Source: JBBRDU01 sp038203615
GTDB lineage: Bacteria; Verrucomicrobiota; Verrucomicrobiia; Chthoniobacterales; UBA10450
Assembly: GCA_038203615.1 (NCBI GenBank)
Contig: JBBRDU010000111.1
Location: 1-9,682, forward strand
Length of the DNA stretch: 9,682 nt
Direction: 5' to 3'
Each line of letters opens with the position of its first letter. Within the stretch, counting starts at the first letter, position 1. The translations under genes were made by a program, and so were the position numbers. Positions 1-6,294 of the stretch are shown here, one piece after another. The notes beneath the pieces are model-generated. The model was not told where the DNA came from. It searched no databases and worked only from the letters and a program-made list of their open reading frames with translations.

Positions 1-2
1 GG

Positions 3-482
3 GGATTGATCGACGATTTACTGCACCCGTTTCTTCCAACGCATAAGAAGAGTTCGGGTTCGGGCAAAGCAGCGGCCTCATCGCACATCGGCGAGGTGGT
101 CTGGAGCGGCCTGGTCATGGCCAACAACGTGGAGAAACCGCAGCCCATTCCATCCGAACTCGCGTCCATCGAGCCGACTCTAAAAGAGCTTTTCGGCTAC
201 AACCAATTTGAGGTCATCGGCCAGTCGCACAAAGCCCTTAAGGACGGCCAGGAAAACTGGCTGGCCTCGAGCAAACACTTTGCCCTGCACATCGACGCCC
301 AGGGTCCGAGCGAAGGCGGCTATGTGCTCAATCTCAAGCTCATGCAGCGCGAAACGAGCGAGCCGCCTTCCGAGCAACTCATCCTCGAGACCGCTACCAA
401 ATTAAGCAAACGCAGCCCGCTCGTCATCAAGGGCCCCCAAATCGGCAGCGGCCAGCTCCTCCTCGTCCTCGTCGTGCAATAG
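3..482 (+). CDS. Unrecognised protein, 3' part (5' end probably outside window)
   Basis: The reading frame is open from the left edge to a TAG at 480-482, giving about 159 residues. The first in-frame start-like codon is a TTG at 6-8, but the frame continues upstream of it, so the true start probably lies outside the window; an internal ATG at 117 is possible but less likely. The N-terminal stretch is Ser/Gly/Lys-rich and low in complexity (about residues 12-28). A compact globular-looking part follows, with FGYNQFEVIGQ near residue 63, alternating hydrophobic strands (FALHIDAQG, YVLNLKLMQ) and a very hydrophobic end (GQLLLVLVVQ). I recognise no catalytic motif, family signature or membrane segment. 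The pattern suggests a small beta-rich domain. Codon use resembles the neighbouring genes, so it is probably real. Function unknown. Confidence 0.6.
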   Translation, partial: GLIDDLLHPFLPTHKKSSGSGKAAASSHIGEVVWSGLVMANNVEKPQPIPSELASIEPTLKELFGYNQFEVIGQSHKALKDGQENWLASSKHFALHIDAQGPSEGGYVLNLKLMQRETSEPPSEQLILETATKLSKRSPLVIKGPQIGSGQLLLVLVVQ

Positions 483-487
483 CCCGC

Positions 488-532
488 GGCCGTTAGCTTC
501 CTCGCACAAAGTCCACCAAGGACACAACGGCC
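488..532 (+). terminator. Weak inverted repeat after the first gene
   Basis: GGCCGTT (488-494) and AACGGCC (526-532) are perfect 7-bp complements separated by 31 nt, starting 6 nt after the upstream stop codon. There is no U-tract. It could contribute to transcript-end structure or be part of a dispersed repeat; the long loop makes an intrinsic terminator doubtful. Confidence 0.2.
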
Positions 533-613
533 AACCACGCTTTCTGAATGAAGCGTTCGGCGTTTACTTCCCCTTCCATCCTTCGTGCATCCTTGCCAGA
601 CCATTCCCCTCCT

Positions 614-669
614 CCGCAATCCGCAATCCGCAATCCGCAATCCGTAATCCGCAATCCGAAATCCGCAAT
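614..669 (+). repeat. Tandem heptamer array, 8 x CCGCAAT
   Basis: Eight consecutive 7-bp units run without gaps. Units 1-4, 6 and 8 are exactly CCGCAAT. Unit 5 (642-648) and unit 7 (656-662) each differ only at the fourth base (C to T and C to A). Pyrimidine-rich DNA flanks both sides, and a doubled octamer GCTTGTCA (691-706) lies between the array and the aminopeptidase gene. The array sits 65 bp upstream of the chosen ATG at 735. Seven is not a multiple of three and no gene crosses it, so it is an intergenic short tandem repeat, not a coding repeat. Similar heptamer arrays are known from cyanobacteria (STRRs); whether this is the same kind of element is inference. Confidence 0.9.
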
Positions 670-734
670 TCCCCTCCCCTTCTTATTTCAGCTTGTCAGC
701 TTGTCAGCGTTTCTCCGCGCTGTCTATTGGCCGG

Positions 735-3392
735 ATGCGACTTTCGCGCTTCGCCCTTCTCGCTTTCTCTCAACTCACTCTCCTCGCGCCCATGAATGCA
801 GAAAAACCGTTCGACTTCGCCACCACCCCCGGAAAACTCCCCAAACAAGTCGTCCCGACCGATTACGCCGTCCGGATCGTTCCGAAAATCGATCAATTTT
901 CCTTCACCGGCACCGAGACGATCAAGGTCAGCGTGCACGCAGCGGTCCGCCAGATCGTGCTCAACTCTCTCGAGCTCGAGATCACCGCCGCCTCCATCGA
1001 CGGCAAGCCGTTGCCCAAGTCCTCCATCCAACTCGATCGCAAACAGGAGTTGCTCGCCCTCGCCTTACCTAACGAACTCGCCGCCGGCGAACACACCGTC
1101 GCTCTCGCTTTCACCGGCAAAATCAACGAGCAAGGCTCCGGACTATTTTACGCCTCTTATCAGGAGCAAGGGAGCGGCGCCAAAAAAGTCATGCTCGGCA
1201 CGCAATTCGAACCGACCGATGCGCGCCGTTTTTTTCCCTGCTGGGATGAACCCAGCTTCCGCGCCCGTTTTCAACTCACCGCCGTCGTCCCGGAAAACTG
1301 GCTCGCCGTTTCTAATATGCCGGTGGCCAGCGAGACCCGCGTGGACCACGGCAAAGAGGTCCGGTTCGCCGCCACTCCCCTCATGTCGAGCTACCTCAAC
1401 GTGTTCGTCGCCGGCGAGCTCGACCTCATCGAGACGCAAAGCAAAGGCGTCCAACTCCGCGTCATCACCACCAAAGGAAAAGCGGAATGGGGCCGATACG
1501 CCTTGGAGAGCTCGGCCAAACTCCTCGATTATTATAACGACTACTTCGGCGTCCCCTACCCGTTGCCCAAGCTCGATCAGATCGCCGTGCCCGGCGGGTT
1601 CGGCGGCGCCATGGAAAACTGGGGCGGCATCACCTATTACGAAAGCTCGCTCCTCTTCGATCCCAAGACCACCTCCGACGACGTCAAACAGGACATCTTC
1701 GCCGTGCTCGCGCACGAAATGGCCCACATGTGGTTCGGCGATCTCGTTACCATGGCCTGGTGGGACAATCTCTGGCTCAACGAAGGATTCGCTTCCTGGA
1801 TGGGAACGAAATCGACCGCCTTCTTTAATCCGCAATGGGAAGTCTGGCTGCGCAAAAATGTGCCGCGCAATCCCACCCGCCGCGTCGGCATTGCCAAGGA
1901 ACAAGCCATGGAAGGCGATATGCGTTCCACCACTCATCCCATCCAGCAACCCGTCGCCACCGAGGCGGAAGCGAACAGCGCCTTTGACGATATCACTTAT
2001 CAGAAAGGGCAATCGCTCATCCGCATGCTCGAAAGTTTCCTCGGGGAAGCACCATTTCGCGATGGCATCCGCCGTTACATGGCGGCTCATAAGTATTCCA
2101 ATTCCACCACCACCGATCTCTGGAAAGCGCTGGCCGCATCGTCCGGCAAACCCGTCGGCGACATCGCCACCGGCTGGGTCCAGCAACCGGGATTTCCCGT
2201 CGTGGAAGTGAAACGCGAGGACGACAAGGTTCTGCTCAAGCAGGAGCGCCTGACCGTGAACTTCAAAAATCCGCCTGCCCTGCACTGGCAGATTCCGCTC
2301 ACCTACTCCGTGGTCGGTCGCGACCAGAAGGAGAGCCGGTTGCTGACCAATGAGACAGATGTCCTCGAAAAAATTTCAGCCGACGCCGTCCTAAAGCTGA
2401 ATGCCGACGGCGCTGGAAATTATCGTGTTCAATATGACGATAAATCGTGGGACCTGCTCCTGGCCGCGTTGCCCAAATTGAAAGTCGAAGACCGCGTCAA
2501 TCTCCTGAGCGACGAGTGGGCGCTGGTGCAGGCCAATCGCGCGCCGCTTGCCTTCTATCTGCGATTGGTCGAAGCGCTCCCTTCCGTCAACGAGCTGGCC
2601 GAACGCGACCAAATTATCGGCGCCTTTGATTTCACCAATCGCCTCCTCGTCGGCCGACCCGACCGCGAAAAGTTTCAGCGTTACGCGCGTTCCATCCTCC
2701 GCCCGACCTTCGACGCGCTCGGTTGGGAACCCAAGTCGGACGAACCGGTCAAGCTTTCGAACTTGCGCGCCAGCGTCATCGCCGCTCTCGGCGACCTCAA
2801 CGATCCCGGCATTATCGCCGGTTGCCGCGATCGTTTTCAAAAATATCTGGCGGATCCCACCACCCTTTCACCCGATCTCAGGCGTCCCATCCTGATGGTC
2901 GTCGGTCACTACGCCGATGAAGCCACCTGGAATAAAATTCACGAGCTCGGCCTCGCCACCACCAGCATCGGCGAGAAACAAAACTATTACGATGCGCTCG
3001 CGTGCGCGACCAATCCGGTCCTGCTCAAAAAAGCGCTGCAAATTTCCCTCACCAATGAGATTTCCACCAGCCGCGCCACCTACCTCGTCGGCAAAGTCGG
3101 GCGTTACAGCGATCATCCCGAGATGGCCTGGGAGTTTGCCCGGCAAAACATGAAGGCGCTCCAGGCCAAGCTCGATTCCTTCGGCGCTGCCACTTACGCG
3201 CCGAGCTTGTTCACCTTTTTCTCCGACCTGAAGTACATCGACGAACTGAAAACTTTGGGCGGAACCAATCAATCCGGAGCGAACGCCAAGGAAGTGGCCA
3301 AGGCCATCGATGAAATTCAAATCCGGGCCGAGCTGAAGGAAAGATTGTCGCGCCAACTCGCCGCCTGGTGCGAGAGCCGCAAGAAAAGTTGA
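735..3392 (+). CDS. Exported M1-family zinc aminopeptidase
   Basis: 885 residues, close to the usual length of M1 enzymes with an ERAP1-like C-terminal domain. M1 peptidases remove N-terminal residues from peptides using one zinc ion. Visible motifs: an N-terminal beta-domain with FEPTDARRFFPCWDEP (about 158-173), the substrate-binding GAMEN (291-295), zinc site HEMAH (327-331) with the third ligand E350 (HExxH-X18-E), and the catalytic-type tyrosine Y422 in YQKG. A C-terminal alpha-helical region begins near residue 550 at NADGAGNYRVQYD. Start: ATG 735 gives a clean signal peptide (RLSR, then a hydrophobic stretch, then MNA before EKPFDF), so the enzyme is probably exported. A TTG at 693 would add 14 residues in front of the signal and is less likely. 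No clear Shine-Dalgarno is seen. All key residues are intact, so it should be active. Subfamily and substrate preference cannot be read from sequence; no gene symbol is assigned. Confidence 0.95.
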   Translation: MRLSRFALLAFSQLTLLAPMNAEKPFDFATTPGKLPKQVVPTDYAVRIVPKIDQFSFTGTETIKVSVHAAVRQIVLNSLELEITAASIDGKPLPKSSIQLDRKQELLALALPNELAAGEHTVALAFTGKINEQGSGLFYASYQEQGSGAKKVMLGTQFEPTDARRFFPCWDEPSFRARFQLTAVVPENWLAVSNMPVASETRVDHGKEVRFAATPLMSSYLNVFVAGELDLIETQSKGVQLRVITTKGKAEWGRYALESSAKLLDYYNDYFGVPYPLPKLDQIAVPGGFGGAMENWGGITYYESSLLFDPKTTSDDVKQDIFAVLAHEMAHMWFGDLVTMAWWDNLWLNEGFASWMGTKSTAFFNPQWEVWLRKNVPRNPTRRVGIAKEQAMEGDMRSTTHPIQQPVATEAEANSAFDDITYQKGQSLIRMLESFLGEAPFRDGIRRYMAAHKYSNSTTTDLWKALAASSGKPVGDIATGWVQQPGFPVVEVKREDDKVLLKQERLTVNFKNPPALHWQIPLTYSVVGRDQKESRLLTNETDVLEKISADAVLKLNADGAGNYRVQYDDKSWDLLLAALPKLKVEDRVNLLSDEWALVQANRAPLAFYLRLVEALPSVNELAERDQIIGAFDFTNRLLVGRPDREKFQRYARSILRPTFDALGWEPKSDEPVKLSNLRASVIAALGDLNDPGIIAGCRDRFQKYLADPTTLSPDLRRPILMVVGHYADEATWNKIHELGLATTSIGEKQNYYDALACATNPVLLKKALQISLTNEISTSRATYLVGKVGRYSDHPEMAWEFARQNMKALQAKLDSFGAATYAPSLFTFFSDLKYIDELKTLGGTNQSGANAKEVAKAIDEIQIRAELKERLSRQLAAWCESRKKS

Positions 3393-3398
3393 GGACAA

Positions 3399-3461
3399 GG
3401 CTCCCGCTCAAATTGATCCGGTGGGGCGAGACTCTACCGTTTACCCGCCGCGGCGGGAGCC
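3399..3461. repeat. Inverted repeat enclosing a 14-bp GC palindrome
   Basis: GGCTCCCGC (3399-3407) is matched perfectly by GCGGGAGCC (3453-3461). The right arm overlaps a self-complementary CCCGCCGCGGCGGG (3444-3457), so two alternative folds are possible. It begins 6 nt after the aminopeptidase stop codon and could form a transcript-end structure, though no U-run follows. It directly precedes the two-hairpin element at 3472-3555. Confidence 0.5.
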
Positions 3462-3471
3462 GACAAATCCC

Positions 3472-3555
3472 GGTAGGGACGTCCCGCTGGGACGTCCACT
3501 CCGCGCGCTCCCTCAAGCCCAAAAAAACCGGACGTCTCGGAGAGACATCCCTACC
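3472..3555. repeat. Two-hairpin REP/BIME-like element
   Basis: Two 26-bp arms in opposite orientation (3472-3497 and 3530-3555) agree at 21 of 26 positions once one is reverse-complemented; both end in GGTAGGGA at the outer side and GACGTCC at the inner side. Each arm can fold on itself: the left contains GGACGTCC twice around a short loop, and the right pairs GGACGTCTC with GAGACATCC allowing one G-T pair. A 32-nt spacer with a run of seven A separates them. Two inverted hairpin units in an intergenic space, between a + gene and a - gene that converge here, is the layout of BIMEs built from REP sequences. Membership of a mobilised (RAYT-type) family is inference; no transposase is in the window. 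Confidence 0.75.
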
Positions 3556-3731
3556 TGAAAAGAGTCCTGCGCCTAACAACTTCGTAAAACCAGCCCGCGC
3601 CTTTTTCTTCTTCTCTTCCCAATATTCATCTGCCTGCCGCGGCCGAAGCCGTTTTCAGCGTAGGCGGGTGGCTAAATTCTTCTGTCACGGCCTAAAGGAA
3701 TATCGATTGTCCTTTCGAGACTCTGCTCTGT
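3556..3731. other. Non-coding spacer between converging genes
   Basis: 176 bp with no supportable gene. It holds a pyrimidine tract (about 3600-3620) and a pair of complementary hexamers, ATATTC (3622-3627) and GAATAT (about 3699-3704), enclosing GC-rich DNA that includes CCGCGG. It may be the remainder of the same repeat cluster as 3472-3555. Both flanking genes end into this space, so no promoter is expected. Confidence 0.4.
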
Positions 3732-4463
3732 CTAGGCCACCGACGGCGGGGGTGGTCTGTCGGCTTCCAGCGCAAGATTTTGCGCCTGCCGCCAGCCAGA
3801 CTGCGCCTGCCCGAAAACGAAAAACGCCAGGATCCCGAGCCAGATCGATCGCAGCGCGTAAGCCACCACCGCGAACAGGATCGCGCCGCCAAAGCCGATC
3901 ACGCTCGCAATCTTCAGGCTCCGGATCGGTCCGAGTTTAAACCAGAGAAGAGCGCGCACAATCTGCCCGCCATCCAGCGGATAAACCGGCAGCAGATTAA
4001 AGACCAGCAGCCCCGTGTTCATAGTCCAAAGGGCAAAGACGAAATGATAAAGATCGTGATGAGCGATGTTCCAGTGCAACCGGGCTGCCACCGTCAAAAG
4101 CAAAGTGAGCGGCACGAAAAGCAGAACGTTGACTAAAGGGCCTGCTGCAATACTCCAGAGATAGGCCCCGGGCCGCGGCGCCGGCTGGACGAAAGCGACT
4201 CCGCCTAGCGGCCAGAGCACAATTCGGTCGGCCCGTCCGCCCGTTTGCCGGCAGGCAAAAGCATGCCCGAACTCGTGCAGCAGCACGATCAAAAACAGAG
4301 AGAGATATTCCATCACGCCCCAGAACGGAGCGTGATACATCCGCGCAAAGCCCGTTATCTCGAACGCCGCCACGATGAACCAGGTGAAGTGCAGGTAAAC
4401 GCGGATGCCCGCCACCCGGAAAAGCGGCAGGGCCGCGCCTAACGGAGCCGACGACGCACGCAC
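3732..4463 (-). CDS. M50 (site-2-protease-like) membrane metallopeptidase
   Basis: 243 residues. M50 proteases cut peptide bonds within or near the membrane. The zinc site HEFGH (63-67) lies in a hydrophobic helix (about 51-70), and the third-ligand motif NLLPVYPLDGG (156-166, with D164) lies in a later helix; both match the S2P/SpoIVFB group. Further hydrophobic segments are near residues 24-38, 103-128, 139-155 and 187-215, giving about five or six membrane passes. No PDZ or CBS domain is present, so this is a minimal form. The start is GTG at 4461-4463, with GGCAGGA a few bases upstream as a plausible ribosome site; the first residues lead into FRVAGIRVYLHFTW, the typical N-terminus of this group. 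It follows the acetyltransferase gene by 32 bp on the same strand, so both are probably one transcript. The physiological substrate cannot be told. Confidence 0.9.
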   Translation of the reverse strand: MRASSAPLGAALPLFRVAGIRVYLHFTWFIVAAFEITGFARMYHAPFWGVMEYLSLFLIVLLHEFGHAFACRQTGGRADRIVLWPLGGVAFVQPAPRPGAYLWSIAAGPLVNVLLFVPLTLLLTVAARLHWNIAHHDLYHFVFALWTMNTGLLVFNLLPVYPLDGGQIVRALLWFKLGPIRSLKIASVIGFGGAILFAVVAYALRSIWLGILAFFVFGQAQSGWRQAQNLALEADRPPPPSVA

Positions 4464-4495
4464 CCCATCCTGCCCCGCATCTGTCGGCGGCTCGT

Positions 4496-4984
4496 TCAGG
4501 GCGTCGACGCGACTCCCCCGTCCGCGGGCGAAAGAAGGAGACGCATCGGCATCATGGAGGAATCCACGAAACCGTGTCGCCGGAAAAAATTTTGTGATCG
4601 GATCTCCGGCCGATCGGTCAGGAGCGTGATGCGCAGAAATTTCTTTTGCTTGGCGAATTCGATGGCGTGATTCAGCAAATCCGAGCCGTAACCGTGGTCC
4701 CGGTATTTTCGGTGGATCACCAGGTCCTCCAGCAGGATGACGAATCCGCCCTCCGCCGTGCTGATCGTAAAAAGAAGATTGATCGTGCCCACGATCGCGT
4801 TATCGCGCCGCAAGACAAAGACGCGACCCCGGTTGGGCTGCTCAAAGATGAGCCGCAACCCGTGCAGCTGTTTCTCCTTATTCGGGCGAAAATCGCTCTC
4901 CTCCGTGAAAAGTTCGCCGAGCAAGTCGGACAATTCGTCCAAATCCGCCTCCGTCGCCGGCTCGATCGTCACTTTTTCGCTCAC
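4496..4984 (-). CDS. GNAT-family N-acetyltransferase
   Basis: 162 residues from the GTG at 4982-4984. GNAT enzymes transfer an acetyl group from acetyl-CoA to an amine. The order of elements fits: an N-terminal strand and helix (VTIEPATEADLDELSDLLGEL), central strands (VFVLRRDNAIVGTINLLF), then LEDLVIHRKYRDHGYGSDLL, in which R95-x-x-G98-x-G100 is the acetyl-CoA pyrophosphate loop (motif A). A final part follows with LTDRP and NFFRRHGF, where GNATs typically place the last strand-helix pair. A TTG at 5020 would add 12 residues (MPAPPLSGITGR) unlike a GNAT start, so GTG 4984 is preferred. No strong Shine-Dalgarno is present; a promoter-like pair just upstream would make the transcript nearly leaderless. 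The M50 gene follows on the same strand. Substrate (small molecule or protein terminus) is unknown. Confidence 0.88.
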   Translation of the reverse strand: MSEKVTIEPATEADLDELSDLLGELFTEESDFRPNKEKQLHGLRLIFEQPNRGRVFVLRRDNAIVGTINLLFTISTAEGGFVILLEDLVIHRKYRDHGYGSDLLNHAIEFAKQKKFLRITLLTDRPEIRSQNFFRRHGFVDSSMMPMRLLLSPADGGVASTP

Positions 4985-4991
4985 CCGCCCC

Positions 4992-5020
4992 GTTATTCCA
5001 GAAAGTGGAGGCGCTGGCAA
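4992..5020 (-). promoter_or_regulatory. Candidate promoter for the GNAT-M50 pair
   Basis: On the minus strand TTGCCA (5015-5020) is followed after 17 bp by AATAAC (4992-4997), matching the sigma70 boxes at 5/6 and 4/6. The -10 box ends 7 nt before the GTG start at 4984, so transcription would begin at or next to the start codon. Plausible but unproven; matches of this quality occur by chance. Confidence 0.25.
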
Positions 5021-5056
5021 TTGTCATTCCTGTCGGAAACCGCCTGTTTGAGGCGA

Positions 5057-5084
5057 TTGACAACCGCCTTTCCCTCCCTAACAT
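5057..5084 (+). promoter_or_regulatory. Probable sigma70-type promoter of rpmH
   Basis: A consensus -35 box TTGACA (5057-5062) is followed after 16 bp by TAACAT (5079-5084), 4/6 to the -10 consensus. Transcription would start near 5091, leaving about 27 nt of leader before the rpmH ATG. A small hairpin (CGCCT 5041-5045, AGGCG 5051-5055) lies immediately upstream of the -35 box. The space is divergent between the GNAT gene and rpmH, so it must hold promoters both ways. Confidence 0.55.
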
Positions 5085-5117
5085 TCCCGCTCCCATCCGC
5101 TCGGCGGACCTAGCACT

Positions 5118-5291
5118 ATGAAACGCACCCTTCAGCGATCCAAACGCACCCGTAAAAACCAGCATGGTTTTCGCGCGCGCATGGCGACCAAAGGTGGACG
5201 CGCGACCCTCGCCCGCCGCCGCCAACGCGGCCGTAAACGTCTCCTCCCAAAGGGCGTAGACCGCCATTACGCCCGCCACACCGAGGCCTAA
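5118..5291 (+). CDS. rpmH: 50S ribosomal protein L34
   Basis: 57 residues, very basic. L34 is a small protein of the large ribosomal subunit that binds 23S rRNA. The start MKRT, the central HGFRARMATKGGR (16-28) and LARRRQRGRKRL (31-42) match the family closely and align with E. coli L34 without a gap. Unusual points: F5 and P7 of the common MKRTFQPS start are L5 and R7 here, and the protein runs 11 residues beyond the 46-residue E. coli form, ending PKGVDRHYARHTEA. The ATG has a good promoter about 30 bp upstream but no clear Shine-Dalgarno, only a loose GGCGGA too far away. In most bacteria rnpA follows rpmH directly and often overlaps it; here the next 420 bp are repeats and then an unrelated cupin gene. 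It may be the only L34 or a second copy; the window cannot tell. Confidence 0.93.
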   Translation: MKRTLQRSKRTRKNQHGFRARMATKGGRATLARRRQRGRKRLLPKGVDRHYARHTEA

Positions 5292-5332
5292 GCCTTCGGC
5301 GTCCCGCGTGCCGTTCATGTGATCCAAGCAGG

Positions 5333-5352
5333 GGCGATTGACCCCAATCGCC
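5333..5352 (+). terminator. Candidate hairpin terminator of rpmH
   Basis: GGCGATTG (5333-5340) and CAATCGCC (5345-5352) form a perfect 8-bp stem with a 4-nt loop, extendable by two G-T pairs on the outside, 41 nt after the rpmH stop. Only two T follow, so as an intrinsic terminator it is weak; it could instead protect the 3' end of the mRNA. Confidence 0.4.
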
Positions 5353-5380
5353 TTCCGCCGTCCGTCCGCCGGTTATGAAA

Positions 5381-5435
5381 TGTGGGAGGGACCTCCGCGG
5401 CGCGACCTCCCAAAATACCTGTAGCCGCCCCGCTC
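5381..5435. repeat. Dispersed repeat A, copy 1
   Basis: A 55-bp segment starting TGTGGGAGGGACC and ending TAGCCGCCCCGCTC. It closely matches 8730-8782, with a few substitutions and small gaps. Its first 32 bp form a hairpin with TGGGAGG (5383-5389) pairing to CCTCCCA (5406-5412). No coding role is apparent. Confidence 0.8.
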
Positions 5436-5504
5436 TGGTCGCTGCGCCGTAGCCTTGCGAAGGCGGGTCGGGGCGTAGCCTATGGCGGCGGTCCACGACC
5501 GTCG
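5421..5504. repeat. Nested inverted repeats ending in dispersed hairpin B, copy 1
   Basis: CGCCCCG (5426-5432) pairs with CGGGGCG (5469-5475), and GCCTT-GCG-AAGGC (5452-5464) forms a hairpin inside that loop. It ends with CGGCGGTC (5486-5493), a 3-nt loop and GACCGTCG (5497-5504), which has one non-Watson-Crick pair. That last hairpin matches 8230-8248. The whole is a strongly folding intergenic unit. Confidence 0.65.
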
Positions 5505-5713
5505 TCTTTAATTCTTCGTCCCCTTCCTGGCTTCCTGCTTTCCCAATTAATTCTCCCCCTCCCATTTCAGCCTTTCCGTTGTCCGCTTTTCAGTTTTCGA
5601 AAGCCCCTTCCAGCTTGATGAATCCGCCTCGCGTAACCAATATCCCGGGAGCGCTCTTCGCCCGACCGCGGACAGGCGTTCTCCGGCACAACAACTTCAA
5701 AATCCAGAAACTT
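5505..5713. other. Pyrimidine-rich spacer before the cupin gene
   Basis: About 5510-5600 is strongly C/T-rich on the + strand, with CTTTTCAG- and CCGCTTTT-like short motifs. The following 110 bp are of ordinary composition and lead to the cupin ATG. The frame stays open from 5579, but the product of that segment is not protein-like and precedes a complete signal peptide. I see no convincing promoter boxes. Confidence 0.5.
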
Positions 5714-6241
5714 ATGAACAAGAACGTGATATTACTCGGATCGATCCTGGCCCTCTCCACCCTGGCGGTGGTCGCCCGCGAAAAGGAAAACTCAAAAAGC
5801 CCGGGCTCAGGCAAGAAGACCCGAAAAATGGCGGCACCGGCCGAGCACAAAATGTTTGCCCCAGCCGACCTGAAGTGGGGCGACGCTCCTCCTTCCCTGC
5901 CGGCGGGCGGACAAATGGCCGTGCTCGATGGCGACCCGACCAAAAACGGATCGTTCACCGTGCGATTGAAAACGGCGGACGGCTACAAAATCCAGCCACA
6001 CACGCATCCGACCGCGGAACGCGTCACCGTTATTTCTGGCGTCATCCATCTCGGGATGGGAGATAAATTCGACCAGGCCGCGACGCGCGAACTGGCGGCA
6101 GGCAGCTTTGCCGTCCTGCCCCCTGGGATGACCCATTTCGTCTGGACCACCGGCGAAACCGTCGTGCAGATTCACAGCGAAGGACCGTTCGAGATCAAAT
6201 ACGTCAATCCCGCCGACGACCCCCGTAACGCCAAAAAATAA
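5714..6241 (+). CDS. Exported single-domain cupin protein
   Basis: 175 residues with one cupin (beta-barrel) domain. Residues 1-21 form a signal peptide (MNKN, a hydrophobic stretch to LAVVA, then REKEN), followed by a Lys/Ser/Gly-rich linker to about residue 45. Cupin motif 1 is present exactly as G(X)5HXH(X)3E(X)6G, with H96, H98 and E102; motif 2 is G130-(X)5-P-x-G138-(X)2-H141, with T in place of the usual Asn at the end. All four metal-ligand positions are therefore intact, so it probably binds Mn, Fe, Zn or similar. Cupins of this type may be dioxygenases, isomerases or ligand sensors; the motifs alone do not decide. The start at ATG 5714 is chosen because it begins the signal peptide; upstream in-frame starts only add spacer-encoded residues. 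It converges with the amidase gene. No partner gene is apparent. Confidence 0.9.
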   Translation: MNKNVILLGSILALSTLAVVAREKENSKSPGSGKKTRKMAAPAEHKMFAPADLKWGDAPPSLPAGGQMAVLDGDPTKNGSFTVRLKTADGYKIQPHTHPTAERVTVISGVIHLGMGDKFDQAATRELAAGSFAVLPPGMTHFVWTTGETVVQIHSEGPFEIKYVNPADDPRNAKK

Positions 6242-6294
6242 TCTCCGCCCTCCGTCTCTCCTCTGCCTTTGAACGCCTGCCCCGATAGGTTTGC

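Noticed and set aside
614..669. CRISPR array
   Set aside because: The units are 7 bp and contiguous with no spacers; there are no cas genes. The same reasoning excludes 6335-6382.
693..734. TTG at 693 as the aminopeptidase start
   Set aside because: It would place 14 residues in front of a complete signal peptide that begins at ATG 735.
796..2211. 471-codon frame on the + strand, shifted relative to the aminopeptidase
   Set aside because: Its product is dominated by Ser, Pro and Arg, typical of a shifted reading of a GC-rich gene, and it overlaps the catalytic region of M1.
1143..2285. Open frame of 380 codons on the minus strand
   Set aside because: It lies wholly opposite the M1 aminopeptidase, whose motifs are intact. 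Long antisense frames are common in GC-rich coding DNA, and the product has no recognisable domain.
5052..5342. 10-bp direct repeat GGCGATTGAC on both sides of rpmH (5052-5061, 5333-5342), considered as a target duplication
   Set aside because: No transposase or terminal inverted repeats lie between, and each copy is explained by the promoter region and the terminator stem; a chance match of this length is possible.
5382..5618. 78-codon frame after rpmH, considered as rnpA
   Set aside because: The product lacks the RNase P protein's conserved basic helix and is encoded by repeats A and B plus a pyrimidine tract.
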